Counted from the stretch's first letter, positions 25,882-33,953 are shown. The stretch: 64,000 nt of DNA from an uncultured Tenacibaculum sp. (GCF_947502995.1 NZ_CANNBW010000002.1:124001-188000); one strand, 5' to 3'. Notes: generated by a model not told the origin, from the letters alone. Made by a program: numbers and translations.

Positions 25882-26373
25882 TTATTCAATTCGCTCTAAT
25901 TTTATTTTACGATATTTTCTGTGATTCAGTTCATTTTCTTTTGCAGAAATTATTTTAAAATTCATTTCGTAGTATTTGTTTTTGAAAAGAATAAATAATT
26001 CGTTTTCAATTTCTTGAATATAGTATTTGTAAATATTTTTATCAGTTGTTACGTAACATGAAGATGGTTCAGTGCAAGTTTGGCAATCAATAAAATTCAC
26101 TTTTTTGTTCTTCAAGAATTTTAATTCAACCGTTCGGCAGATTCTTTTTTCAGATGTTATGGCATTACTTGAGTAAATTTCAATTCGGTCAGCTTTGAAA
26201 AACAGGCTATCTTTATTATTTGTCAGTATTTTAGAAAAATAAGAATATCCATTTTTCCGATATTCCAATTTCGATTCCTTTATCATATTTTTTAATTCAC
26301 GTTTTGTCATTTCTTGAGCAAAGCAGAAGCTAGATGAGAATAGAAATAATATGACTTGAAAGATGATTTTCAT
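25882..26373 (-). CDS. Exported protein of unknown function
   Basis: 163 residues with a signal peptide (MKIIFQVILFLFSSSFCFAQ). Three Cys cluster in KVNFIDCQTCTEPSSCYV, suggesting disulphides or a metal site. The rest is alternating strands. No family recognised. Confidence 0.65.
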   Translation of the reverse strand: MKIIFQVILFLFSSSFCFAQEMTKRELKNMIKESKLEYRKNGYSYFSKILTNNKDSLFFKADRIEIYSSNAITSEKRICRTVELKFLKNKKVNFIDCQTCTEPSSCYVTTDKNIYKYYIQEIENELFILFKNKYYEMNFKIISAKENELNHRKYRKIKLERIE

Positions 26374-26401
26374 TTGCAGAATGTCGGTTTAACTTGCAGG
26401 T

Positions 26402-26523
26402 AACGTTTTGTGTATTGTTATTTGCGCTTTTTGATTGTAAAGTTAATTAAAAGTGGTGAACTTTTGGTGTTGCGAGATTTGTCCGAAGGATAAATCCGCA
26501 AGCAATTAATAATACATTTTGTT
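26402..26523 (-). repeat. attC-like site S14 (family A)
   Basis: 122 bp. Left flank GCAGGTAAC mirrors GTTACCTGC at 25867. Right flank GTTGTGCCAC. Confidence 0.85.
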
Positions 26524-26536
26524 GTGCCACGTATTT

Positions 26537-26956
26537 TTAATTCGGATTTTCAGAATAATTTTGGTCAAACTTCAAATCTGAAATATTTAATTCAATTCTT
26601 TTTTTATTAAAATCTTCTCTTTCTAATGGTCCGATTATTGAACTATTTATTCCAGATTCTCTTTTCTTGATATCTATTATAAAATATTTGGTAACTGTTA
26701 AGTTATTCAAATATGGGTGTTGTTTAGCGATTATAAAATCAGAGTTATTTCCAACAGCGAAAACATAACCAGAAATAATTCCACTTGAATATGGCGAGTC
26801 TTTTTCGGTTTTTTCTACAATTGCTCTATTAGAGACTAAATCATTCCATTCTACATAGTAATTTCCGATTATGAGTTCAGACTCACCTAGATTATTCCAA
26901 CAGGAATTTAAAGTCAGGATTCCGATTAAAGTCAATATAATTTTAGTATTTCGCAA
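26537..26956 (-). CDS. Lipoprotein of unknown function (paralogue at 36220)
   Basis: About 139 residues, starting at TTG 26956 (or GTG at 26977 inside the site edge); no ATG is available. The lipoprotein signal is RNTKIILTLIGILTLNSC. The body (LIIGNYYVEWNDLVSNRAIV, DSPYSSGIISGYVF, AKQHPYLNNLTVTKYFIIDI) is nearly the same as in the cassette at 36220, which also lacks an ATG but keeps the TTG. Function unknown. Confidence 0.7.
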   Translation of the reverse strand: MRNTKIILTLIGILTLNSCWNNLGESELIIGNYYVEWNDLVSNRAIVEKTEKDSPYSSGIISGYVFAVGNNSDFIIAKQHPYLNNLTVTKYFIIDIKKRESGINSSIIGPLEREDFNKKRIELNISDLKFDQNYSENPN

Positions 26957-26977
26957 TGTTTTGGTTATATGTGGCAC

Positions 26978-27098
26978 AACGTTTTATGTGTATGTTTTTT
27001 TGCGATTTTTCTGTAAATTTAATAAAAAGCTATAAGTTTAAAAATAAGAGGACTCTTATAAATCATTTGGCATTCCGCAACTAAATATACACACCGTT
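26978..27098 (-). repeat. attC-like site S15 (family C)
   Basis: 121 bp. GTGTATGTTTTTTTGCG pairs with CGCAACTAAATATACAC. Left flank GTGGCACAAC mirrors GTTGTGCCAC at 26521. Right flank GTTATTTGC. Confidence 0.8.
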
Positions 27099-27264
27099 AT
27101 TTGCTGGCTCTTTATTAGTTGAAAAATAAGGACTATATATTTTTAATAGCGTTTATTTAAAGATGATTCTTTTATGTTGAGGTTTATCTAAACTAAGCCT
27201 GACTAAATAAATTGAGGATTTTCTGTTTAAGTCGCCATTATGATAAATAATCCGGCTTGCATAT
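27099..27264 (-). other. Cassette without a complete gene, copy 1
   Basis: About 166 bp between two sites. On the minus strand one frame is open across most of it (ASRIIYHNGDLNRKSSIYLV, then RLSLDKPQHKRIIFK and a stop) but has no start codon. The tail faintly resembles a type IX secretion C-terminal strand (YLVRL...KRIIFK). Near-identical copies lie at 32909 and 33196. Confidence 0.7.
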
Positions 27265-27389
27265 AACGTATTTGTGTATGATTTTTTGCGGGAAAAGACG
27301 CGAGTCATTTTCCGTTGTCTCGGAAAGATAATTAATAAGATTGAATTTCTGGTGAGGAAATTCAGCCGTAATTAATTATACACGTTGTT
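27265..27389 (-). repeat. attC-like site S16 (family B)
   Basis: 125 bp, close to S8. Left flank GCATATAAC against GTTATTTGC at 27096 (partly matching). Right flank GTTGTAACAC. Confidence 0.8.
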
Positions 27390-27399
27390 GTAACACGTT

Positions 27400-27837
27400 T
27401 TAATTAGTTATAATTTTATTAATTACTCGATTTTGCTTTTCATCAAAACAATATTGAATTTCTAAAAAATCATCTAATTCATGAGTTACACAATTTAATT
27501 CAGAGAATACTTGTCTCTCAGAATTTATTTTCTGTCCGTTCTGATCATAAAACTCCCAATCATTTGCCATTTTACTAAACTCTAATTTTTCGTCTAGTCT
27601 ACAACGTGTAGAAATATAACTTTGAATTAACTCATAACTTCCTTTTGCTTTTATTTTTCCATCAGGATAATAGAAAATCCATTTTCCTATTCTGTATTTA
27701 TATTTGAAAGTTTCAACTCCTCCAGGACGACAATCTTCAAATTCATTAAATTTATATTGATTGATTAAATTCAGATTTACTGAGCTACCGCAACTAACCA
27801 AAATGAAAGTTAGTATGATTAAGCAATTTTTTTTCAT
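27400..27837 (-). CDS. Lipoprotein with a MORN/YwqK-like motif
   Basis: 145 residues with a lipoprotein signal (CLIILTFILVSCG). The segment YRIGKWIFYYPDGKIKAKG, followed by a 'DWEFYDQNGQKI' element, resembles the G.W..yy.nG.i...g repeats of YwqK/MORN-type proteins, which are common among small immunity-like or envelope proteins in this phylum. Single-gene cassette. Confidence 0.65.
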   Translation of the reverse strand: MKKNCLIILTFILVSCGSSVNLNLINQYKFNEFEDCRPGGVETFKYKYRIGKWIFYYPDGKIKAKGSYELIQSYISTRCRLDEKLEFSKMANDWEFYDQNGQKINSERQVFSELNCVTHELDDFLEIQYCFDEKQNRVINKIITN

Positions 27838-27855
27838 TCAATTTTAATGTGTTAC

Positions 27856-27978
27856 AACGGTTTCGGCTATGAACAGTTGCGTGGGTTAGCACGAACTTTT
27901 GCAAGTACACGACAAGCTGAAAATTCCGCAGGAATTTTCAGGATAAGCCTGTAATAGCAATTGTTTATAGCCATTGTT
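27856..27978 (-). repeat. attC-like site S17 (family F)
   Basis: 123 bp. GGCTATGAACAGTTGC pairs with GCAATTGTTTATAGCC. The inner arm TGAAAATTCC-GCA-GGAATTTTCA is a perfect hairpin. Left flank GTGTTACAAC mirrors GTTGTAACAC at 27387. Confidence 0.8.
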
Positions 27979-27997
27979 GTGGTTAGTGTTTTTTTAA

Positions 27998-28792
27998 TTA
28001 TTTACTCAATTTTAATATTCTAAATGCTCCTTGAATTACTAAAACAAAAACTATTGTTCCGATAATCAAATCAGGTTTGCTTGAACTCAACCAATTTACC
28101 AAAAGTCCCGCAATAATAACTCCCAAATTGATAATCACGTCATTTGAAGTGAAAATCATACTTGCTTTCATATGAGCCTCTTCTTTACTTTTTGACTTTT
28201 GTAAAATATAAAGACAAATTCCGTTTGCAATAAGTGCAAAAATCGACACAATTATCATTGTCGAAAAGTTGGGAAGTTTCTCGTCTCCTAAAAATCTCCT
28301 TAAAACTTCGATAAATCCAATAATCGCAAGTGTTATTTGAAAATATCCAGCAAGTTTGGCAATCCGTTTTTTTCTTGTCAAAGTTCCGCCAACTGCAAAA
28401 AGACTGATTCCGTAAACAAAACTGTCGGCAAGCATATCCAAACTATCAGCAACTAATCCCATTGACTTTGAGATTATTCCAGTTGTCATTTCGATTAGGA
28501 AAAAGGCGAAATTGATTCCAAGTACAGTCCAGAGTAGTTTTTTCTGGTTTGCATTTTCATTAAATTCCGTTTGGTCAGTTTGTTCAGTCGAGATTTTCTT
28601 TCCGCCTAAATTCAGTTCGATAACTGACTTTTCGATTTGGTCGATTTGTCCGCTATGAAAAACGATCAGTTTTCGGTTGGGGATGTCAAAGTCCAAATTC
28701 GCAATACTTGAGATTCCGTCCAATTTCATTCGGATTAGATTTTCTTCCGATGGACAGTCCATTTTGGTAATCTCAAATATCGTTTTGTTCAT
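27998..28792 (-). CDS. Cation diffusion facilitator transporter with HMA-like N-terminus
   Basis: 264 residues from ATG 28792. The first 65 residues carry a heavy-metal-associated-like motif (TKMDCPSEENLIRMKLDG). Then come 5-6 transmembrane helices with the cation-efflux signature GLVADSLDMLADSFVYGISL (residues around 120) and a second polar helix SNDVIINLGVIIAG. It should export divalent heavy-metal ions across the inner membrane. It lies one cassette away from the mer-type operon at 29.7-30.9 kb, so metal resistance genes are concentrated here. Confidence 0.85.
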   Translation of the reverse strand: MNKTIFEITKMDCPSEENLIRMKLDGISSIANLDFDIPNRKLIVFHSGQIDQIEKSVIELNLGGKKISTEQTDQTEFNENANQKKLLWTVLGINFAFFLIEMTTGIISKSMGLVADSLDMLADSFVYGISLFAVGGTLTRKKRIAKLAGYFQITLAIIGFIEVLRRFLGDEKLPNFSTMIIVSIFALIANGICLYILQKSKSKEEAHMKASMIFTSNDVIINLGVIIAGLLVNWLSSSKPDLIIGTIVFVLVIQGAFRILKLSK

Positions 28793-28822
28793 TAACTTTC
28801 TCGGTTTTTGGACATTAACCAC

Positions 28823-28947
28823 AACGTTTTGTGTATTGTTATTTGCGCTTTTTTGTTTGTAAAGTTAATTAAATGAATTGAACTTTTGGTTTTGCGAGAT
28901 TTAGTCCGAAGGATTAAATCCGCAAGCAATTAACCATACATTTTGTT
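28823..28947 (-). repeat. attC-like site S18 (family A)
   Basis: 125 bp. Left flank TTAACCACAAC mirrors GTTGTGGTTA at 27976. Right flank GTTGGCAATA. Confidence 0.85.
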
Positions 28948-28958
28948 GGCAATAGTGT

Positions 28959-29477
28959 TTATTCAATTATAAAATCAGTATCTGTTTCTATAATCTTAAT
29001 TTCAATTTCTATATCATCTTTTATTAGGTTATTAGAAAATTCGTCGAAAGATTTATATAAAAAACGAATGTTTTTGTAATATTTTAAACCATTATTTTTT
29101 GATTCGGTATTGTGATTCCATATACTAATCTCACCATACTTTTCAGTAGAAAGATTTATGACGTAATAATCTCCACCACCATTATTAGCAAAAGGAAAAA
29201 ATTCTTTAGGAATCCTATTGTTTAAAGCTTTTAAAACCCAAAATATACTCGCCCAATATTCTCCTCTGTGAACTCCGAAAAAATAACTGACTGACCAAAG
29301 TTCTTCTTTATTGTTTAATTTTACTTTAAGAGAATTAAGTTGAGGAGTTCCTCCGTTAGTCTTTTTTAGAAAGTTCAGATAATTTTTTGGCAAAGAGAAT
29401 CCTATAGTTTTTTCTAATTCTATTAAGTCACTATTATTCAACCTTTCAAACTCATAGGGTTTTATTACTTCAATCAT
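28959..29477 (-). CDS. SMI1/KNR4 (SUKH) family protein
   Basis: 172 residues. The N-terminus has the SUKH hallmark: LIELEKTIGFSLPKNYLNFL followed by KKTNGG, then NSLKVKLNN and a 'FPFANNGGGDYYVINL' segment. SUKH proteins are often immunity proteins against polymorphic toxins, without the toxin being nearby; no toxin gene is seen in this window. Soluble, single-gene cassette. Confidence 0.85.
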   Translation of the reverse strand: MIEVIKPYEFERLNNSDLIELEKTIGFSLPKNYLNFLKKTNGGTPQLNSLKVKLNNKEELWSVSYFFGVHRGEYWASIFWVLKALNNRIPKEFFPFANNGGGDYYVINLSTEKYGEISIWNHNTESKNNGLKYYKNIRFLYKSFDEFSNNLIKDDIEIEIKIIETDTDFIIE

Positions 29478-29498
29478 ATTCGGTTTTTCATTATTGCC

Positions 29499-29621
29499 AA
29501 CGGTCTTGTATATGAAAAGTAGCGGATTTTACGCACGAACTTTTCGGTTAAACACAGACTTTAAATTTATAAAATTCATTTCGATTTAGCACCTAAACCG
29601 CTATTTTTTATATACGTTGTT
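29499..29621 (-). repeat. attC-like site S19 (family G)
   Basis: 123 bp. TGTATATGAAAAGTAGCGG pairs with CCGCTATTTTTTATATAC. Left flank TATTGCCAAC mirrors GTTGGCAATA at 28945. Right flank GTTACCCAC starts the mer cassette's far end. Confidence 0.8.
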
Positions 29622-29746
29622 ACCCACTGGCTTTATTCCGTTCAGCTTGGTTTTCAGCGTAGGCAAAGACATACTCTTTTGCAATTTTTGGATTGTGTTT
29701 CGGCTGAAGCGAATTGCAAATGTGTATGGCTTTTAGCGTTGGCTTT

Positions 29747-29953
29747 TTAACAACAACTTTTATTTTCTTGAATTGGTGGACAAGCTACTGTCCCATAAGA
29801 ACAATAAACACAACAATCTCCCTCTTTTGGTTTCAAAACCGTTTTGCAATTCTCACATTCGTAGAAAAATTGGCAAGCGTTTGTAGGCATATCTTCTACT
29901 TTTTTATGTCCGCAGTTTGGACAAGTGATTTCAGATTTTAATATAGTTTCCAT
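29747..29953 (-). CDS. GDCCVxC domain protein (mer-associated)
   Basis: 68 residues rich in Cys: TCPNCGHKKVEDMPTNACQF, ECENCK, GDCCVYCSYG and a CC terminus. The GDCCVxC motif defines a small family found in mercury resistance clusters. Likely a cytoplasmic metal-binding protein. It begins at the base where merTP ends, forming a translationally linked operon. Confidence 0.9.
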   Translation of the reverse strand: METILKSEITCPNCGHKKVEDMPTNACQFFYECENCKTVLKPKEGDCCVYCSYGTVACPPIQENKSCC

Positions 29954-30552
29954 TAATTTTCTTTTTTATTGGTTACTTTATAGCCTGTTGAATTGATTGC
30001 TTTCTCAATTTCCGTTTCATTAGTTTTGGTTTTGTCAAATTCAACGATTGCATATCCATTTTCGTAAGACGCTTTTGAGTTTACAATTCCGTTGAGTTTA
30101 TTTACTTCGTGATTGACGTGTTCTTCACAACTCGCACAAGTCATTCCGCTGATTTTAAACTCCGTTGTTTTAATGTCCGATTTGTCAACTACGATTACTT
30201 GCTTTTCTGTATTTGGGTAAAAAATTCCTGAATAGTATGGGAAAGCCAACATCACAATTGCAAATACAGTTACAATTCCTAAAAATTTCTTTGATTGAAT
30301 AAATTTTGGTTTTTCGTCCGTTTCGCAATCGCAGTCAATTTCTTTACGAGGTTTTAATTTTTGATACCAAGCAAAGCCAAGAACTAAAATTGTCAGTCCG
30401 ATTAAATAAGGTCTAAAAGGTTCTATCCAAGAAAATGTTGAAGCAATTCCGCTCGTTCCTGCGATTAGAGCTAAAACTGGTGTAATGCAACATAATGAAG
30501 CAGTAATCGCGGTTAACAAACCTGCACCAATTAATTTGTTTTCACTTTTCAT
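29953..30552 (-). CDS. merTP: Mercuric transport protein MerTP
   Basis: 199 residues. A MerT-like membrane part has the mercury-binding Cys pair in helix 1 (TASLCCITPVLALIAG), further helices (YLIGLTILVLGFAWY; FLGIVTVFAIVMLAFPYY) and a cytoplasmic DCDC motif. A C-terminal MerP-like HMA domain carries GMTCASCEEHVNHEV. It imports Hg(II) for detoxification. There is no merA reductase in this cassette, so the operon is incomplete for full mercury reduction or serves another thiophilic metal. It overlaps the regulator by 4 bp. Confidence 0.9.
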   Translation of the reverse strand: MKSENKLIGAGLLTAITASLCCITPVLALIAGTSGIASTFSWIEPFRPYLIGLTILVLGFAWYQKLKPRKEIDCDCETDEKPKFIQSKKFLGIVTVFAIVMLAFPYYSGIFYPNTEKQVIVVDKSDIKTTEFKISGMTCASCEEHVNHEVNKLNGIVNSKASYENGYAIVEFDKTKTNETEIEKAINSTGYKVTNKKEN

Positions 30553-30923
30553 ATCGTTTCCAAGATTTTGTTTTTATCAAGTATCTCAAAAAATGGGTTT
30601 AACATTTTTTCGTATTCGGTCGTTAGTGAGTAAAAAATCGTTTGAGCTTCTCTTTCCGTTTCTATTAAATTTCGGTCTTTCATTTTTCTCAAATGTTGAG
30701 AGATTGCAGAAATGTTCATTCCAAGAATATCGCTTAAATCACAAACGCAAAGTCTTTTTTCCTGAAAGAGTAGGTAAAGTATTTTCAGTCGAACGCTATT
30801 TCCGACTAATGAAAGTCCGTTCGCCAAATAGTCGAACGATTCGCTTAATTCCGAAACTGTGTCTTTGCAACGATTTATTTGTTCAATATCGGCTTGTTGT
30901 CTTATACAAGAATTATTTTCCAT
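30549..30923 (-). CDS. ArsR/SmtB-family metal-sensing repressor
   Basis: 124 residues with a winged helix (GNSVRLKILYLLFQEKRLCV, DLSDILGMNISAISQHLRKM, then RNLIETEREAQTIFYSL). CVCDL at the start of the recognition region is the typical CxC metal site of the ArsR and CadC type. A perfect palindromic operator lies just upstream (30947-30968). It should repress its own three-gene operon until metal binds. First gene of the cassette. Confidence 0.9.
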   Translation of the reverse strand: MENNSCIRQQADIEQINRCKDTVSELSESFDYLANGLSLVGNSVRLKILYLLFQEKRLCVCDLSDILGMNISAISQHLRKMKDRNLIETEREAQTIFYSLTTEYEKMLNPFFEILDKNKILETI

Positions 30924-30927
30924 AAAA

Positions 30928-30958
30928 CAAAGTTACGGTTATTTCTTATTTAAGCAAA
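30928..30958 (-). promoter_or_regulatory. Promoter of the arsR-merTP cassette
   Basis: On the minus strand TTTG (30958-30955), 19 bp, then TAACTTTG (30935-30928), an exact match to the Bacteroidota consensus. The ATG follows 4 bases later, so the transcript would be almost leaderless. Confidence 0.75.
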
Positions 30959-30968
30959 TACTTAAATA
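30947..30968. promoter_or_regulatory. Palindromic operator for the ArsR-type repressor
   Basis: TATTTAAG-CAAATA-CTTAAATA is a perfect 8-bp inverted repeat. It encloses the -33 TTTG, so a bound repressor would block the polymerase. Confidence 0.75.
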
Positions 30969-31082
30969 CAATATTTTCAAGCGTTGAAAAAATTTTAGCT
31001 CTTTTGGTTTTTATAGCGTTGGATTTTTGTGTCGGCAAAAACCGAAAGTGCTAAAATGTGCGGCTGGATTCAGCTTGTGGGT
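30969..31082. other. Start region of the mer cassette without a gene
   Basis: About 110 bp between the operator and site S20. A matching stretch near 29622-29745, at the other cassette end, also lacks a gene and shares words such as GGATTnnG and CAGCTTG. No ORF is supported in either. Confidence 0.4.
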
Positions 31083-31208
31083 AACGTTTTGTGTATTGTT
31101 ATTTGCGCTTTTTTGTTTGTAAAGTTAATTAAAAAGAGGTGAACTTTTGGTTTTGCGAGATTTAGTCCGAAGGAATAAATCCGCAAGCAATTAACTATAC
31201 ATTTTGTT
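31083..31208 (-). repeat. attC-like site S20 (family A)
   Basis: 126 bp. Left flank GTGGGTAAC mirrors GTTACCCAC at 29619, across the 1.46-kb mer cassette. Right flank GTTGTACCCA. Confidence 0.85.
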
Positions 31209-32034
31209 GTACCCAGTTATTTTTAAAGTCAGATATTTTTAATCCATCTTTTGTCAATTGTTCTAAATCCAATATTCGGTCAAATGGGATTATATTTTGA
31301 GTCTCCAACTTGTTTTTAAATTTATCCGCGTATGAGTGAGCAAAACTTTCTTTTTCTGAACTCGGCAAACTATGATATTTATTCCATCGTTTTTCCCAAG
31401 CATCATATTCCTCATTAGGTTTCTCAGGTCTTTCAACTTCACTAAGATAATGAACAAAATGTCCAAATTCGTGTGGTAAAGTTCTGTAAAGTTGAGTTGA
31501 CCTGATGTTGTCAATTTCATATTCAGCTTCAAAGTAGCGTTTCCCCATTACTATTTTATGTCCATCCTCTTTAAGTCTTTTCAGTTCTTTCTGTGACTCA
31601 ATATTAAGTTTCTTACTCCATTTAAAACTACGTTCTAAATTAGTTGCCTCTATGATGATTGCAGGAAAATGTTCGTTTTCAAATTCATAAGAGTAGATTA
31701 GCCTTCCCCAAACTGGTTTTAAGTTTTCTTCTTTTCTAGTTGGTTGTCTTAAAACAATTAATTCTAAATCTCCGTAATCTTCATTTGGGATTTCAGTCAA
31801 TATTTTTTCTAAATCATCAATAGTACAAGCATGAAATGAATTTTCTCTCGTTTCTTCTACTATGAATTTAAATTTATGATTGTTTATTATTCTTTCAACA
31901 ACATTATATTCTCCTAATCTTTCGTAGAAATATTTCATTTCAATAGCGGGATAAGGGACTACTAGTTTATTGTGCTGTCCATAACCTTGTTTAGCTGTTC
32001 CTATATTTCTATTTCTTCTTGTTGGATTGAACAT
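31195..32034 (-). CDS. Zincin-like metallopeptidase candidate
   Basis: 279 residues, no signal peptide. HEFGHFVHYL (about residue 190) is an HExxH zinc-peptidase motif in a helix, with downstream acidic residues (KESFAHSYAD) that could supply the third ligand. The N-terminal half is mixed alpha/beta and unrecognised. The last residues (NNWVQQNV) and the stop are encoded inside site S20. Possible toxin-like or processing enzyme; substrate unknown. Confidence 0.65.
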   Translation of the reverse strand: MFNPTRRNRNIGTAKQGYGQHNKLVVPYPAIEMKYFYERLGEYNVVERIINNHKFKFIVEETRENSFHACTIDDLEKILTEIPNEDYGDLELIVLRQPTRKEENLKPVWGRLIYSYEFENEHFPAIIIEATNLERSFKWSKKLNIESQKELKRLKEDGHKIVMGKRYFEAEYEIDNIRSTQLYRTLPHEFGHFVHYLSEVERPEKPNEEYDAWEKRWNKYHSLPSSEKESFAHSYADKFKNKLETQNIIPFDRILDLEQLTKDGLKISDFKNNWVQQNV

Positions 32035-32052
32035 TTTGGTCTAATTGGGTAC

Positions 32053-32178
32053 AACGTATTTGTGTATGATTTTTTGCGGGAAAAGGACACGAGTCATTTT
32101 CCGATGTTTCGGAAAGATAATTAATAAGATTGAATTTCCGCTGAGGAAATTCAGCCGCAATTAATTATACACCTTGTT
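32053..32178 (-). repeat. attC-like site S21 (family B)
   Basis: 126 bp, close to S8. Left flank TGGGTACAAC mirrors GTTGTACCCA at 31206. Right flank GTTGTAACCA. Confidence 0.85.
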
Positions 32179-32188
32179 GTAACCAGTT

Positions 32189-32764
32189 TTATTCAATTTC
32201 TGCTCTTAAATTTTCGATTTCAGTATCCCAAAAGCTTGATTCGAGATAATAATTAGGATTTAATATTTTAAATTCATTTTCTAATTCAGTCAAATGCTTT
32301 TCCGTAAACATTGTTTCAAAAAATCCATCTTCCCCAAATTCATCATTTATCCTTTTAATGAAGCCTCTGAAAAGAAGTAGAGAAGAAGCTAATTCAGAAA
32401 TGTTTTTATTCATATCCTGCATAAATTCAAACCCTTGTTCATGGTCGAGCAAAACTAATTTGTCATTATCTGATGAATCAAAACAAATTGGATTTCCGCT
32501 ACCATCAGACCCAAAAACCCAATAATCTTTGGTTTTTTCATCTAAAACGTCATATCCATAATAGCCATGAATTGTATTAAATTCCGAATCATAGCTATTT
32601 AATCCAAAACCTAAAAAAGGCGCAGCATCTTCTGGAAATCCTATTTTTAAAAAATCTTTTGTTTTTTTATTTAGGTTAGACTTTTCAACTTGGTCAATCG
32701 GAAATTCAACCCACTTTTCAGAGTCATTAATCATCCAAAGTTTTTTAAAATCAGTAGGATTCAT
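32189..32764 (-). CDS. SUKH-like (SMI1/KNR4-type) protein
   Basis: 191 residues. LNKKTKDFLKIGFPEDAAPF, then FLGFGL, a WVFGSDGSGNPICFDS strand pair and a helical end fit the broader SUKH superfamily, less strongly than the protein at 28959. Likely soluble and immunity-like; no partner toxin is visible. Confidence 0.65.
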   Translation of the reverse strand: MNPTDFKKLWMINDSEKWVEFPIDQVEKSNLNKKTKDFLKIGFPEDAAPFLGFGLNSYDSEFNTIHGYYGYDVLDEKTKDYWVFGSDGSGNPICFDSSDNDKLVLLDHEQGFEFMQDMNKNISELASSLLLFRGFIKRINDEFGEDGFFETMFTEKHLTELENEFKILNPNYYLESSFWDTEIENLRAEIE

Positions 32765-32787
32765 TTTGTTTTCGGTAAATTGGTTAC

Positions 32788-32908
32788 AACGTTTTATGTG
32801 TATGTTTTTTTGCGATTTTTCTGTAAATTTAATAAAAAGCTATAAGTTTAAAAATAGGAAGGCTCTTATAAATCATTTAGTATTCCGCAACTAAATATAC
32901 ACACCGTT
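32788..32908 (-). repeat. attC-like site S22 (family C)
   Basis: 121 bp, almost identical to S15 and S23. Left flank TGGTTACAAC mirrors GTTGTAACCA at 32176. Right flank GTTATTTGC. Confidence 0.85.
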
Positions 32909-33074
32909 ATTTGCTGGCTCTTTATTAAGTGAAAAATAAGGACTATATATTTTTAATAGCGTTTATTTAAAGATGATTCTTTTATGTTGAGGTTTATCTA
33001 AACTAAGCCTGACTAAATAAATTGAGGATTTTCTGTTTAAGTCGCCATTATGATAAATAATCCGGCTTGCATAT
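32909..33074 (-). other. Cassette without a complete gene, copy 2
   Basis: Nearly identical to 27099-27264. No start codon opens the frame. Copies 2 and 3 lie in tandem with a family C site between them. Confidence 0.7.
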
Positions 33075-33195
33075 AACGTTTTATGTGTATGTTTTTTTGC
33101 GATTTTTCTGTAAATTTAATAAAAAGCTATAAGTTTAAAAATAGGAAGGCTCTTATAAATCATTTAGTATTCCGCAACTAAATATACACACCGTT
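33075..33195 (-). repeat. attC-like site S23 (family C)
   Basis: 121 bp, the second unit of a tandem duplication of site plus cassette. Left flank GCATATAAC, right flank GTTATTTGC. Confidence 0.85.
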
Positions 33196-33361
33196 ATTTG
33201 CTGGCTCTTTATTAGTTGAAAAATAAGGACTATATATTTTTAATAGCGTTTATTTAAAGGTGATTCTTTTATGTTGAGGTTTATCTAAACTAAGCCTGAC
33301 TAAATAAATTGAGGATTTTTTGTTTAAGTCGCCATTATGATAAATAATACGGCTTGCATAT
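33196..33361 (-). other. Cassette without a complete gene, copy 3
   Basis: Nearly identical to the copies at 27099 and 32909, with a few substitutions (for example AAGGTGATTC in place of AAGATGATTC). Confidence 0.7.
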
Positions 33362-33485
33362 AACGTTTTGTGTATTGTTATTTGCGCTTTTTGATTGTAA
33401 AGTTAATTAAAAGTGATGAACTTTTGGTTTTGCGAGATTTAGTCCGAAGGAACAAATCCGCAAGCAATTAACCATACATTTTGTT
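33362..33485 (-). repeat. attC-like site S24 (family A)
   Basis: 124 bp. Left flank GCATATAAC closes the gene-free copy 3. Right flank GTTAGCTGT. Confidence 0.85.
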
Positions 33486-33493
33486 AGCTGTTT

Positions 33494-33937
33494 TTATTTA
33501 GGATAATCATTTTGCCATGCTTTTAAACAATCGTTCAAATTATGTTTAAGTTTAGGTAATTGTATATTTATCTTTTCAAACATTTTTTTAGTCCAGATTA
33601 TTTCTTCAGGTAATAAATCTAATCCATCAATATCAGGAGGTATTCCATCTCCTCCCCAACTAATTCCAAATGAGTCAATAATTGGTTTATCAGTATTCAA
33701 ATGTTTTAAAGATATTTCTAAAGCGATGCAGTTTGGTTCATCTGGTATATATCCATCACGATAACATTCCAAGTAAATATGATATCCTTGATAAGGAGTC
33801 AATTCTCCAATTTCACCTTTCCCTATTTCTATCTTAAAAGTATCATGTTTAACTTTTAACTCTTCTCGAAATTCCGATAAAATAGGAATGCATAACTCTG
33901 TAAGTTTATCAACAATTTTTTTGTTTTCTTTTGTCAT
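33494..33937 (-). CDS. Soluble protein of unknown function
   Basis: 147 residues, cytoplasmic. The central part (CIALEISLKHLNTDKPIIDS followed by FGISWGGDGIPPDIDG) and a helical C-terminus (KHNLNDCLKAWQNDYPK) show a compact alpha/beta protein without known catalytic residues. It could be another immunity-like protein, but nothing proves this. Confidence 0.6.
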   Translation of the reverse strand: MTKENKKIVDKLTELCIPILSEFREELKVKHDTFKIEIGKGEIGELTPYQGYHIYLECYRDGYIPDEPNCIALEISLKHLNTDKPIIDSFGISWGGDGIPPDIDGLDLLPEEIIWTKKMFEKINIQLPKLKHNLNDCLKAWQNDYPK

Positions 33938-33953
33938 CGTTTAAATTACAGCT

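Noticed and set aside
27099..27264. A type IX secretion C-terminal domain gene in the gene-free cassettes
   Set aside because: Only about 35 codons without a start are open, too short and too weak a match to call a gene.
29714..30925. Plus-strand ORFs over the mer cassette (29714-29941, 30485-30925)
   Set aside because: They are shadows of the GDCCVxC, MerTP and ArsR genes, which have clear families, overlaps and a promoter on the minus strand.
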